Assembly (NCBI RefSeq): GCF_905475395.1
Contig: NC_058342.1
Span: forward strand, 30,772,140-30,836,139
Length of the DNA: 64,000 bases
Direction: 5' to 3'
Source of the DNA: Chrysoperla carnea
Taxonomy: Eukaryota > Arthropoda > Insecta > Neuroptera > Chrysopidae
Below the pieces are notes generated by a model. The model was not told the origin of the DNA and ran no database searches. It worked only from the letters and a program-made list of their open reading frames with translations. The position numbers were made by a program, and so were the translations under genes. The stretch's first letter is position 1; each line of letters begins with the position of its first letter. Positions 1 to 10,882 of the stretch are shown piece by piece.

Positions 1-90
1 CTTGGTTTATCAAAATTGAATAAAATTTGGATTTGATAGAGCAAAATTAATTTTTTTGGATTCTGATGACGTCATAAAGTAAAAACTCAG
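1..90 (-). repeat. Fragment of the ~316-bp palindromic repeat at the window edge
   Basis: The first 90 bases read, on the opposite strand, as the central part of the unit that is tandemly arrayed at 32.7-33.9 kb and 53.2-54.65 kb. It includes the TGACGTCA motif (here TGACGTCAT near 67-75) and the adjoining segment matching GCTCTATC plus ATCCAAATTTTAT. It probably continues to the left of the window, so its copy number there is unknown. Confidence 0.75.
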
Positions 91-669
91 CGAAAATCGA
101 TATACATATCTATAAATATATATAATTTACAAGGTACTGTGAGATTACGGGTCGCAAGAATCCTTTTAAAAAAGTAATAACCTTAAACTAATAAGTCACA
201 TTGGCTTTTATTGGATAAACAAAGCACAACAGATTTATCGAATTTTTTTAACTCTAACGAATATTTAATCAATATTCGACCTGCGGGGTATTTACCCTTA
301 ATAAAACCGTCTCAGGGTGAAAGTTTGGATATTTATTTACCACTTACAAATATAAGTATTCAAATTATATTCAAATCCAAAATTTTCATTTTAAGTAGTT
401 TTTTTTAGCATTATTACACAAATAATAAAATGTTATTAAAATCAAACTTTCCAGACAAATTATTTTTAACGATACAATACTAACGAATATAAATCGTTTA
501 AATGGGTAATGTCTAACTATGTTTGAAAAACAATCTCCCCTATTTTTTGATAAAACTAAATATGTAATGAAGGAGAATTATTGCTAAAATAATGATAATT
601 TTAGTACTTTTAGTTATTTACACTACATACATTTTCGTAAAGGATGTCCCACCAATAGCATCGCATTTA
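91..669. other. No gene seen
   Basis: AT-rich sequence. A 65-codon open frame at 211-408 has no recognisable domain and no convincing splice signals. I see nothing else supportable here. Confidence 0.5.
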
Positions 670-1116
670 TCTCTATAAATTATAAATGCGAAAGTAAGGA
701 TGTTTGTTTGTTTATTTATTTGTTTGTTACGCTTTCACGCTAAAATGAAACTGTACAGCAATATAGCTCATACTTCAGAATAACACATGAGCTATGATTT
801 ATAAAGATATATTTAAAAATAAATAAAATTCTGACATTTACTTTTTTTAAATTTTTCCAGAAATCTGTAATTTATGGTTCAAAAAGATGGTTATATATGG
901 AGCAGATCTATAATCATAATGTTGAACCATAAATTAAAGTATTCTGTAAAATAGTTAATGTCAAACCATTCATGGCCAACTTTTCTGATATACTCAATCA
1001 ATTCTGACTATTTTATATTTAACAAAATTGAAAACTGTGCACATCAATGGAGGTAGAGGCTATAAAGCGGTGTTTTTTACTTTAAAGGCCAATGAAACGG
1101 GCGGGTATCAGGCTAG
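670..1116 (+). mobile_element. Non-autonomous Helitron
   Basis: The element begins with TC directly after an A (TCTCTATAAATTATAAATGC) and continues with GCGAAAGTAAG and a TTTG-repeat stretch. It ends at CTAG followed by T, just after a short GGGCGGG-type stretch. An A|TC...CTAG|T arrangement without a long target duplication is the Helitron hallmark. The interior contains the same segments as the copies at 11636 and 52553 (for example the AACTGTACAGCAATATAGCT block). No RepHel protein is encoded, so the element would depend on another copy for movement. The 3' hairpin is weaker here than in the 11636 copy. Confidence 0.75.
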
Positions 1117-1229
1117 TTTTAAAAATACTATTAAACGTTCTCCTATTTTTAAATGGTGGACACGAAAATTTTTTTTAAAAATAAATACTGTTTAAATTTC
1201 GTATTAATTTTATATTTTTAAAGTACTTC

Positions 1230-1760
1230 GGCTGTTTGAACCAAAAACCCACGAGTAACGAGTTTGGACTGATTATATGATGAATTTCTCGAAAAATCCA
1301 GGAGGTGACGGGGATACCGTTGCACCAGGTTCCTCTGAGACCAATTCTGCCACGATATTCGTGTTCAGCGATCCCAAAAACTCGTGTTACGAGTTTGGAC
1401 CGATTATTTTCCCAACAATTCCACCAGACAGCGAGGAACCGTTTACCCTGAGCATCAGGTACCTCTGAGACCAATTCTGTTACAATATTCGTGTTCAGCG
1501 ACCCCAAAAACCTCCATATAACAAGTTTGAAACCTTTTCCATCACTATTTACCGAATTGTGAGTTTAATATTAACGGTAAATTTAAAATCCAATTATAAA
1601 ATGCATATTAATTATGCTAATTGCATATTTGTAATTTCTTATAAATCAGATTAGGTCACAAAATTTCCTGACGCTCTAACGAATCGAATGTCGAAAACCG
1701 CATTTAAATCTGACTTACTGCTCAAATTTTTCGAACTTCGTCTAATATAACGTAACTCGC
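1230..1760 (+). repeat. GGTACC-family dispersed repeat with a ~130-bp internal duplication
   Basis: The signature ACGAGTTTGGAC..., GGTACCTCTGAGACCAATTC and ATATTCGTGTTCAGCGA occurs twice, with GGTTCC at 1328 and GGTACC at 1458, a spacing of about 130 bp. The copy ends with CGAATGTCGAAAACCGCAT near 1686-1705. Related copies lie at 5715-5885, 45060-45271 (opposite strand) and 57970-58760. A 110-codon open frame on the - strand crosses this repeat, but 130 is not a multiple of three, so the two monomers are read in different frames. I treat the frame as fortuitous. Confidence 0.75.
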
Positions 1761-3059
1761 TAGCAGTTACCCATCCGTTATGTAGTGGATAAAACTGTAT
1801 GTACGCAGTTTCTCGTTTTGAACTCCCTGTATATACAAATTTAAAAAATTACCATTTACACAACACAAGAATAAAGTAAATTGCTTGACAGAATGATTTT
1901 TCATATTTCCACATAATTTATGAACAGAAAAACATTTGATGTTTTATTGTATATTTTGAACGTAGAACATATTGAACGTAGAACATTACGTAGAAGGTTA
2001 ATGTGATACCATCAAACCATTGGGTATTCAGGTGAAACATTTATTGATAATACAATTTGAATGTGTTTATGGGGTGAAATGAAAAACATATTTTTTTGAT
2101 TGGAATATAATCATAAATTGTAACAACTTCACTACAAAACTTTTTCTACCTCTATATATACTTAAGGGAGTAAGGGCGTTTTTCTTACGATAAGAAAATG
2201 GGAAAAAATATATCAAATGAACATTTTTGTAATGCACTCGTAAAATTTCAACACATTCGCGACTTTTCGCTAAAAATGTATTCGTTATTCAAATTCATTT
2301 ACTCCAAGAATAAATAAATAAAGTTAAGTTATAATAATTTCACAAAACTAATTTGCTGTAGAGTTGGTTCAATTTGTGTTAGATATTACCGAGAGAATGA
2401 ATGATATACATATGTAATGTTTAATGAACTAACTCTATATGATTTGCCTCATATTTTGAACAGTAGTGCCAACCTTGATATTCGACATTGCAATGTTGCC
2501 AGATTATTTTATCAAGAAAGCCACCCCTTGAACCAAAAGCTGTGTGCGTCCATGTTCGGGTATGTAATTTGTATTGGTCGACGTGAGAACGACTTTGAAA
2601 CTAAAAATCTCCCAGAAAAGTGAGTGACTTAGCTTGGTTCTAACATTCCAAACAAAAGCAACCTTAGTTGAACTTATTGTAAATTCCAGTTTCTTATGTT
2701 TGCAATTCTTTAAATAAGAATGCTGTGAATACTTTTGCATGTTTCATACGTCAAAGATATTAAAGATAGGACACTTGATTGGAATCACCTTTACAAGCTT
2801 CAGTACATGGACGCTAAGTGGTCTTCACACCAAATATTTGTTGTTATTTCTGTGCATAGAGTATATAATTAGTTTTGATGAACAATGAAGTTTTATGTTC
2901 AAAGTTTTTTCTTTAATGTTCATGTGCTACTAGGCCTGTGCGTAGTAGGGGGGGGTTGATATGTTCCAAACTTTCGTTCATCATGTTAGGTCATTAAGTC
3001 AATAAACACAGAAAGTCTTTTTTCAAGTAAGAGAACAATTTATTATGTCAAAATTAGAT
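1761..3059. other. No gene seen
   Basis: AT-rich DNA. An open frame at 2417-2623 ends at a GTGAGT that could be a splice donor, but its peptide (for example IRHCNVARLFYQESHP) matches no family I recognise and no acceptor is evident. A run of G near 2948 follows AGGCCTGTGCG, a decamer-like string that recurs as AGGCCCGTGCG near 4065. I do not know whether this marks a transposon end. Confidence 0.4.
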
Positions 3060-3495
3060 GTTCAGCCCCTAAGTCAAATTTGATCCACTTCTCGGTTTAC
3101 GATTGAGCTGAAATTTTGCATGCACATTTAGTTTGGATGACAATGCATGGTAAGGTTTTTGGCGTCCTGATTTTCCCATCGCTTCCACCATATTTGATAT
3201 ATATACATTTTTTTTAAGTCTTAATTTAAAAATATTTTTTAAAGGAAAAGCTTTTATTGTACTAAAAAATAGAAAATAATTTTATCCATGAGTAACTCAT
3301 ACCCGACTATTTGTATAAGCTTGAGGCGCGTAATATCAAGAATGAATTAAAAAATAATTAGGCATGTGGAGTAGATGAGGTGTTCCGATTCATTTTTTAT
3401 AATTTACATTGAGCGCCTCAAGCTTTTATAATAGTCGGGTATGTGTGACTCATAGATAAAATTATGTTTTACTTTTTAGTACAATAAAAGCCATT
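3060..3495 (+). repeat. Long-armed hairpin (fold-back) element, copy 1
   Basis: Arms of roughly 90-100 bp face each other. The left arm (about 3247-3330) contains GCTTTTATTGTACTAAAAAA, ATACCCGACTATTTGTA and AGCTTGAGGCGC. The right arm (about 3410-3492) contains GCGCCTCAAGCTTTTATAAT, AGTCGGGTAT and TTTTTAGTACAATAAAAGC. A left extension (about 3060-3240) has GCATGGTAAGG and TCCACCATATTTGATATATA. The whole composite recurs in inverse orientation at 61005-61450. No coding capacity is seen. Confidence 0.8.
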
Positions 3496-4542
3496 TTCGT
3501 TTACAATCATGTCAATTCCATGTTTTTTACTGCACAAAGCAGTCTCAAAATTAAAATTCAATAAATATCAGTTAGAAGTCAGTGGAAATGCATTTCATAA
3601 ATGGCTGCATTTACTCGACTATATATTGTTAGTTCAATTTTATATGGAAAGATTCTCAATTCAAACCCCTTTCCCCTACCGTCCCAATTTTACTTCGATA
3701 TTTTTGATTTTTCTCATTCCATACGTGTATATGTGCGATCGACTTGAGTGTGTCACAGTTCATTGATTGTATAACATAGTTTTTTTGTGTATTTGGGAAA
3801 GAAAAATTTATATTTATCACGTACACATATTGTGACCGCGACTTCCCTCGTATAAACTATAAAAATAATGTTTTCATTTTTCTCGAATATGCATTAATTT
3901 TATTCTACTAACATTAATTATAAGAAAATTTTGACAGTTTGAAATAGGAGAGTTTGGTTTGCCATTATAAATCAGAGTGAGGTATTAATTGAATCTGATA
4001 ACTAGGATCGAATTCGTTTGATGCATTAAATTTATTTATTGAGTTTCAAGCTTATATCAACCTCAGGCCCGTGCGCAAGGGAAGGGTTTTGGAAGTCAAA
4101 ATCCCTCCCTTTGAGAATCTGTCTACATAAATTTTTAAACTAATAAAGTCTTGTAAATGAAGATAAGGTTCGCGTCATAACGAACTCAATGCTCGAATTT
4201 ACAGACTGATTCCGTTTAAGATTATAGATCGAATTTTGAATCACAATATTTTATCAAATTTAGCTTGTCACTTTCTCAATAAAATGAAAAATTTTGATGA
4301 AAACTCTTTCTCGACTTTTTGAACTAAAATAATCAATTTTGGAAGATGATTCCCGTGACATCTGAGTCGACAAAGTTCAACTTTGGCGAAAACGTATTGC
4401 CGGACGGAGTACCAAAATTCACTTGAAGCACTCGATATTTGCAAGAAAGATGCGTATCCGAATGTCTATTAAATGCTTCCGGTTTTTCAGAAATTTAACG
4501 AAAATACACTTATAACCAATTGCCAATCTTCTTGGACTATAA
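3496..4542. other. No gene seen; host repeat of a hAT insertion at the right end
   Basis: AT-rich DNA with no supported gene. The last ~55 bases before 4543 (TTTAACGAAAATACACTTAT and TTGGACTATAA) resemble 46240-46295, where no hAT element is present. This suggests the flank is itself a repeat. Confidence 0.45.
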
Positions 4543-4838
4543 CAGGCATGGGCGAGTTATTTTAAGTCGAAGTCACCATTGAACTTTATTGCGTGCCATA
4601 AACTTAATTGTAAGTCTCTTTATCCAAGTTCGCATTGCTCATAGAAGTGGAAGCGAGACGAGTATACGACTCTTCTACCTAACTCAGTTTCTCTAATAGT
4701 AATGAGATAAGTAGAAAAAAAATGTCTCTCTGTTTTACTCGTATTATTGGTTGTCACTGGTTAGGTTGTGACTGTCTTACTCGTATTTTAGATACAGAAG
4801 TATGAGGGACTTCTCTAAGCCACGTTTGCCCATGCCTG
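4543..4838 (+). mobile_element. hAT-type MITE (296 bp)
   Basis: The left terminus is CAGGCATGGGC and the right terminus GCCCATGCCTG, giving an 11-bp perfect terminal inverted repeat. It is flanked by 8-bp direct repeats GACTATAA (4535-4542) and GACTATAG (4839-4846), identical at 7 of 8 positions. A CAG start with an 8-bp target duplication is typical of hAT elements. The interior is non-coding and recurs at 47000-47309 (inverse) and around 27108-27380. Confidence 0.88.
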
Positions 4839-5714
4839 GACTATAGAATAATAGAGTAAAAACAGAAATTTCTGCTTTAAAAACTCCAATAAAATAATTC
4901 AATTTTAAAGTATATAAAATTTATAGGTACTTAAATTTTTAAATTTTAAAGTAATAAATAAGAAAATCAATAAAATTTGTTTATATGAACATAATTTTTA
5001 AATTTGAACATATGAACATATAATTTTGTTTATTCTGAACTCGATGAAACTATCCTCGACTTGAGTAAATAATAAATAAGTTATTTTTTAATTTCAATTT
5101 GTAACCCTGAATAAAGGTAATTTATTGAAATGTCAGGAATGCAAGTGACCTGAATTATAATCCAGAAGTGAGTCACTCAAAAAACAATCATCTATTCGTT
5201 ATAACCTAGAAGATTGTTTTTACGATTTGATTCGGAATGATCGTGAAAATCATATGTAAAACCTTCTTTTGATTTCAAAGGTTATCCATTCATTTATCCA
5301 TTTACACAGCCAAGCGAATGAAACTGGTGATATTACAAATTTTAAGGATAGTTTAGGATGGTAACCGAAATATTCATTGCATTCTTCTTTATTGACATAG
5401 GTATTTCATTATTTATGGTGATTAGCAATAGACCTTTTCATCATGTCATATGTGCAAATGCAGAATTTATTTTTTCGTACTGACAGCAATAAGTAGGACC
5501 AAGATAGAAGATATTTGTTATGCATTTTATCACATTGGTTATAAATCATTTAGTACAAAACAAATGTGAATCGTGATTTTAAAATGAAAAGCCCTATGAG
5601 TTATAAGATAGGGACCAAGGTCGTGTATACAAGCACGAGTGCCATCTGCTACTTGTGTCCTGTTAATATTACAACAGTATCATTATATGTTATTATAGAC
5701 GAAGAAACAGTCGG
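4839..5714. other. No gene seen
   Basis: AT-rich intergenic DNA. No domain-bearing frame, RNA gene or transposon end was recognised. Confidence 0.5.
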
Positions 5715-5885
5715 ATTTCGAAACCCCCGTGTAACGAGTTTGGGCTGATTATATGATGAATTTCTCGAAAACTCCAAGAGACGACGGAACTACCGTTACA
5801 CCAGGTACCTCTGAGACCAATTTTATGACGAATTTACCGAAAACTCCACTTGTAGACGAGAAACCGTTTATAGACAGTAATTAAT
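5715..5885 (+). repeat. GGTACC-family dispersed repeat, partial
   Basis: Contains CGTGTAACGAGTTTGGGC, GATGAATTTCTCGAAAACTC, a TACCGTTACACCAGGTACC-like core and AGACGAGAAACCGTTTA, all shared with the copies at 1230 and 58380. It is immediately followed by the 430-bp fold-back element. Confidence 0.7.
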
Positions 5886-5886
5886 G

Positions 5887-6332
5887 ATTTCGGGTCATAA
5901 AAGCACATTTTTCTTTTAAAATATTAAAAAAAAAACTCGTAATTTTTAAACTGTATATCACGTGACCTAAAACGCGGGAAAGCTCTGCTGTGATGTCATA
6001 TCGGTATGAGTCATAGACCATCAGTTAGTTCAGTGTAGACAGCTGAGTATAATATATACATAGACAAGTATTTATATTTATATTATAATCAGATGTCTAT
6101 GAATATATCTGTCAAACTTATTTGTGTTATTTCGTATAATGATACCCATATTACGTCCTCAAATTGACGATGATGCGCGTTTGTCCGCGTTTTGGACAGT
6201 TTAAAAAAGGTTAAAATTTAATTTAAGTTTTTGGAAAGAAAGCGTTTGTATTTTTCCGAAATAAATTTTTGATGGCTTTTTACTAGCAAAATAAACATTT
6301 TGAAGTACTTTTTCAAAAATAGTGGAATACCC
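5887..6332 (+). repeat. ~430-bp fold-back element, copy A
   Basis: Runs from a TCATAAAAGCACATTTTTC block to AATAGTGGAATACCCTATT. The middle is an imperfect inverted repeat. One arm has AAACTGTATATCACGTGACC, an AAAACGCGGG block and ATATCGGTATGAG. The other has GATACCCATATTACGTC, a GCGTTTTGGACAGTTT block and matching flanks. Other copies are at 37617-38010, 42615-43047, 58009-58378 and 60080-60403. No protein is encoded. Confidence 0.8.
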
Positions 6333-6954
6333 TATTATTTACTACCCAATTTTTTGTATCCCGCCAGTGAGATACTAATATTGAAAATTTGTTTGTATGA
6401 AAGTTCACATAAGCTTATCCACAAGATAAATGTATACAAATTGCCTATACTCACAGAAAAAAAAAAATTCACTAAGATATGAAAGCTTGTCTGAAGTTTT
6501 GAACATATTCGTAATGAATATGACTGATAGGCGTACATGGTAGAATAACAATTGAAAGAACATTGAGAATTATCTTTCTTAAAACTCTTAAATTTGACTC
6601 ATAAAAACGAATGGTACATAACAAATATGAAATCGAGGGGGTCGATTAGAATGAATCAGTAGTCACTAAAATATATATATACAGGGTGTTCTATTATTGA
6701 CTGCAGAACTATTGTCTCCTGAAAAAGTTGAGAAAAAAAAGAAGAAAATGTTCTTAACTTAATTTGGATCTGAGGCCTAATTTAAGAGATAATTATCCTA
6801 TTCTTATTTTTCAATTAATGAAAAATACATTCCCCAAAATCAAAATCATTAAATAAAACACTACTTAAATAGAAGGTGTGTTTTATCACAGTGGAAGGTG
6901 TCTCTAAATATCTCGTAAATTAGGCCTCACATCTAAATTTGGCAAAGAATTTTC
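6333..6954. other. No gene seen
   Basis: AT-rich DNA. Open frames on both strands at about 6300-6540 overlap each other and show no domain. An ACAGGGTGTTCTATTATTGA string near 6681 looks like a transposon edge, but no partner end was found. Confidence 0.4.
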
Positions 6955-7320
6955 TTCTGATATTCCTATATAATACATACTATATAATTTCCGCTCAATT
7001 TGCACTCTCACGGATAAACAGTACTCTTTTGTTCTATCTCTAACGGTTTAATAAATTGGTTCTACGGACCCAACACCCACTAGACCTATGTTGCTCATTT
7101 ACGAAATCGACCTCACTTTTTATGTCTTGAGCACGCTATAAATTAGGTGATTTTATGAACACCTATACCAAAATTTTGTTCGTAGTGTCAATATTTTTAA
7201 GCGTTACAAACTTGGGATTAAACTTAGTATACTTTAATATATTTCATATACATGGTATAACTTGGGACTAAACTTAGTATACCTTAATAATACATTTCAT
7301 ATACATGGTATAATAATTTT
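6955..7320 (-). repeat. Dispersed family B repeat, copy 1
   Basis: Read on the - strand it carries the family's ordered blocks: TTAGTCCCAAGTTTGTAACG-like start, ATAGGTGTTCATAAAATCACC, AATGAGCAACATAGGTC, GTTAGAGATAGAAC and the CGTGAGAGTGCAAA end. The last blocks before 7320 are locally duplicated (TTGGGATTAAACTTAGTATA and TTGGGACTAAACTTAGTATA). Fuller copies lie at 49653-50225 and 63178-63680. The class is not determined. Confidence 0.7.
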
Positions 7321-9715
7321 ACGATAGCATTTTACGATTTGACGATTGTTTAAGCAAAATTAACTTTTTCTAGCGTGGAGAATCTTAATTTGTGATTTTT
7401 AAAATTGGGATTTCATTTAAGATTTTAAAGTTGATCTCTGCTCCAACCCAAAGGATTAGCGAGAGGATGGTTTCGATTTTCATTTTAAAGATAGGAAAAA
7501 AATGATAGAAAAAGACAAAAATGTATTATTTCGTTTTTTAAAACAAAATGATGTTCGGTTTTCTCGAGTTCTTCGGCTGTTTCCATACATTTTGAATGCT
7601 CTGTATAACTGATTATATACGGTGGGTGAATGCTAACCGTTTTTTATTGCATGTCAGAGTTCTAAAACAAAACAATATCATTTCATAAACTGTTTTGTTT
7701 TTCTTATTTTATTAAAACTGTGCCAAGAATTTGCTTTATATGGTTGTGTCATTATCGAGCTGCTGGTATGTTTATACAGTGTGTCTTACTTTCGATGAAA
7801 CCACTCTTATATTTTGGAGTAGCGTGAATGAATCAAATAATACTTTTGTAGCATTATTTTCTACTCAAGACGACGTATTATATGATTTGAGCAAAAGTTT
7901 TTCGAACTTCACAAACTTTCACAAAAATTACGAAAGTAAATCAGGCATTGTTCAATTTCGAAAATTGATCTCATAAACGGAGTTTAATACACAAAGTTTG
8001 CACCGGGTGTTTCTGAATTTTTTTGTTAATTTGAGAATGAAGCGAATAAAAATGATTAATTAGTAATTTCCACGATAGAAAAATGATGGGGATTCAATAT
8101 AAAGTCTTCAAGTTTATCAGAAAATTATTGATTTTTCAAGAATTATGCTTGCTTGAATTTAAACACTTATTTAAGGTATAATGTCCGCTATAATCACAAG
8201 AACATGCTGCTATGTACGTGTACACAATACTTATACAACGTATTTATATACATATACAAATTATACACTCACAGTAATAAATATAGAGAGCCGTAAATTT
8301 TACGTGGATATGTCAAATGTTTTACATTTTTTTCTCATCTTAACAAAATATAAAAATACCCTTAAAAAGTTAAAATTGAAATCGGCCTAGAAATACGAAC
8401 ATTTTAAACTACTAATCAGACAGATGCTAGACAGAGAGATCGGACATAGTATTTGACGTCATTTAATTCTGTTTTGCTAGAAAAGGATACAAACACATCT
8501 TTGATGGCTTCTATCTTGGTTGTTTTTAAAGTAATTCGAAAAATAATTTTCTATGGTGTTTGTTACATGAATGAAGTCTTATTGAACCAAAAAAGAAATC
8601 ATCGATATATTAGACCAAATACTTATCCACTTCTTTCACTTATGCACCAACAGATGGTGTTAACCCATAAGCTGTTCAAAAAATGATCCCTATTACAAAC
8701 GAAAACATAGACGTAATTACGTCAAAATTGTTTAAATGGTTCTCTTTACTCTAAAATACGAGGTTGGGTACACTCAAATGAAGCACACTGTATATTCATG
8801 TACCCTTTTTTGGATATTTATCACATGCGCATCTTATAAATATATATCCTGGCGTTGATCACATGCCCTAAATGTACCAAATTGTTCAAAATTTATAGTA
8901 ATCTATGTAAATATTATATACTTGTATCAGATTGTGGATTGGGGAATATTATATTTTTAGTATAAAGTACATAATGTGATTTTTTCCTCGCTTATGTTTC
9001 GAAAACGGAATGGAAAATCAAAGCACACGAAAATAGGTATTGGTTTATTTTTGGAAAAATGAAAATATAGTATGCAGTTTTTTCTATGAAGGCGTCTTCT
9101 TGGTTAATTTTTTTTTTTTTTTTTAGTAGCAAATTTTTGTTCTTTGCCACAAAAAAGGAACTTATGTTTGAAATTTTCGGTAACGGTTACGGTTTTTAAG
9201 GCTAAAAATTTTCTTTCTTGTTTGAGACTTTTTAACATTTTAAAATACCTGAAATCGATCAAAAAATGAAGTCTAGGAAAAATATTTGTTCAAAAGTTGC
9301 TTTTTTACGAAAGAATCCGCTTCAAAAATACGCAGTTTCATTTAAAAAACAAAGTTGACCATGACCCTTATTTGACCATGAGACGTCCTTGTATAAAAAC
9401 CCCATATACATCATTTTCATTCCCAAAAATGAACCGGTATGTGTTTTAGCGTTTTTTGATTTTCCGTTCCGTTTTCGAAATATAAGGGTAGAAACTTTTT
9501 TTAAAATCATCCTGTAAAATAATTATATTGTACATTTTTTTTGCAACCAAAAAATTTCAAATAAAATTTTGATCAACCATGAATTTATCATTTTACTTTG
9601 AAAATTTGAAGATTATTAAAAAGTAGGGTAAAATAGGGGAACCAAATTTTGAGTTGATATAAATTATTTACAAAGATCAAAAAATAAACTAACTCAAGTT
9701 TTTCATGTCTCTTAC
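7321..9715. other. No gene seen
   Basis: AT-rich DNA. Open frames at 7731-7976, 8181-8390, 8453-8686 and 9322-9510 (-) were examined. None shows a domain, a signal peptide linked to a splice donor, or a family I recognise. It could be intron or upstream DNA of Actbeta, because the 5' exons of that gene are unaccounted for. Confidence 0.4.
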
Positions 9716-9719
9716 ACAT

Positions 9720-9885
9720 ATGGGGTGCTCAAAAAGTTCTAGAGCCCTCCTGAATTTTGGAAAATAATAACTTAAAAAAATGATCAAGGCAGAATTTCGC
9801 TTGTATAATCGAATGGTGGCCTTGGATTTGACCGTAATTTTGACCATGAAGATCAATTTAAGATCAAGTCAAGATTTTTTTCCAT
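9720..9885 (+). repeat. Dispersed repeat rich in TGACC/GGTCA words
   Basis: GTGCTCAAAAAGTTCTAGAG, TTTTGGAAAATAATAACTTA and a run of GACCATGAAGATCAA-type words resemble 25925-26045 (GTTGAAAAAGTTCGAGACC, TTTTGTAAAATAATGACAGC, TTGACCATGAAGGTCGC). Two diverged copies of a non-coding repeat is the simplest reading. Confidence 0.5.
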
Positions 9886-10039
9886 TTATCCAAAAATTTT
9901 AGAGAACTATAGTGTTCCGTATATATATTTTTGGGAACGGAGCACTGAAAAATATAAAAAAATCAATAGTTAGTTTCCGTGATGGGTCAGAAATATCAGA
10001 AATATAGCGTCGAAGAATGGGTCAGAAATATCAGATGTT

Positions 10040-10160
10040 AAATACGCTTGCGTGCCGCTTATAGAGGTACAGGTAAGTCTTAGCTACAAGGGTCCACGAG
10101 GTCGATTCCTGTTTATCATTAATAGAGGTTTTAATGGATTAAAATGACGGGACCTGGCAA
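10040..10160 (+). mobile_element. Possible tRNA-derived SINE head
   Basis: GAGGTCGATTCC near 10098-10109 resembles a pol III B box. About 45-50 bases upstream there is an A-box-like stretch (GTGCCGCTTATAGAGGTA). An 18-bp string TGGGTCAGAAATATCAGA occurs twice just upstream (about 9983 and 10018). No canonical cloverleaf could be drawn, and no second copy was seen in the window. The ACAG/GTAAGT string inside it mimics a splice donor and should not be taken as one. Confidence 0.3.
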
Positions 10161-10781
10161 TTGCTATCACACGCAAAATTTTCTCTAATCATAGATTTAT
10201 AGCTATTCATAAAATCAATCATCGCTCAGTTTGTCTGAATTTAGCCATCCAACATAAAGTAATCGTTAAAATCGTTTTGCCTATTCATATAAATTTACAA
10301 ATACCGAGTCCAAAATGACTCAATAGAAAATTTTATTTTATTTTAAAATCGATTTGACAATAATTTTATATATTCAAAATTCAAATTTTTCATTAATCAT
10401 TCAACGTTATAAAGTTTGCATCATGTAAAAGCCAAGTAAAACCCCAAGAAAATTTATATTACTCACAGAAAATTTAATTCATTAAACGTATTACATTTTT
10501 TCTTAAAAATTCATATGTTCTAGTCACGAAAAAAACGTTTATTATTTTACCAAATGATAAATCCCAAATTTTTGCACCACCAAGTATGCATCCGGTTCAT
10601 CAGCAAGTATCTTCCTGCTTATCCTTTTTAAGTCTATCTTCCTGGTTGTGTAAAATGTAGGCAATTTTTTTAAACAAATGTATTTAAACTAGAAAATATT
10701 AAGTTTCTAAAGAGTTTTGAATACTAATTTTTCGACTCAAAAACAATAATATTAGCCTTTTATATTATTTTTCTCTTGTAG

Positions 10782-10882
10782 CGGTGAAAATAATCTTCAA
10801 AAAGATACCACATTTCTTAACATTGATGAAGTATTAAGGAAGCAAAAAAGTAAAAACAAAAAATACTTTTTAGAAATGAAAG
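10782..10882 (+). CDS. Actbeta: Probable Activin-beta prodomain exon
   Basis: A pyrimidine-rich acceptor (TTATTTTTCTCTTGTAG, AG at 10780-10781) is followed by an open stretch of 33 codons that ends at a donor AAAG/GTGTTT (GT at 10883). The peptide reads GENNLQKDTTFLNIDEVLRK then QKSKNKKYFLEMK. The exon starts with one base that completes a codon from an upstream exon. It ends with one base (G) that joins the two leading bases GT of the 12263 exon to make a glycine codon, so the phases fit exactly. What is seen is an open, phase-compatible interval with good splice sites. That it belongs to the prodomain is inferred from position and from the downstream continuation into the conserved strand LVEFSLSK. 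Sequence similarity alone would not identify it, because TGF-beta prodomains diverge fast. Confidence 0.6.

Noticed and set aside
1175..1507. 110-codon frame on the - strand
   Set aside because: It crosses two monomers of a ~130-bp repeat read in different frames, so it is not a conserved protein.
2417..2623. Open frame ending at a GTGAGT donor whose phase (2) would fit the Activin-beta exon at 10782
   Set aside because: Phase agreement has a one-in-three chance, the peptide has no signal sequence or prodomain likeness, and no transcript evidence links the two.
10040..10075. ACAG/GTAAGT as a splice donor of an upstream Activin-beta exon
   Set aside because: The string sits inside a tRNA-like SINE candidate, and the preceding sequence has no coding likeness to a prodomain.
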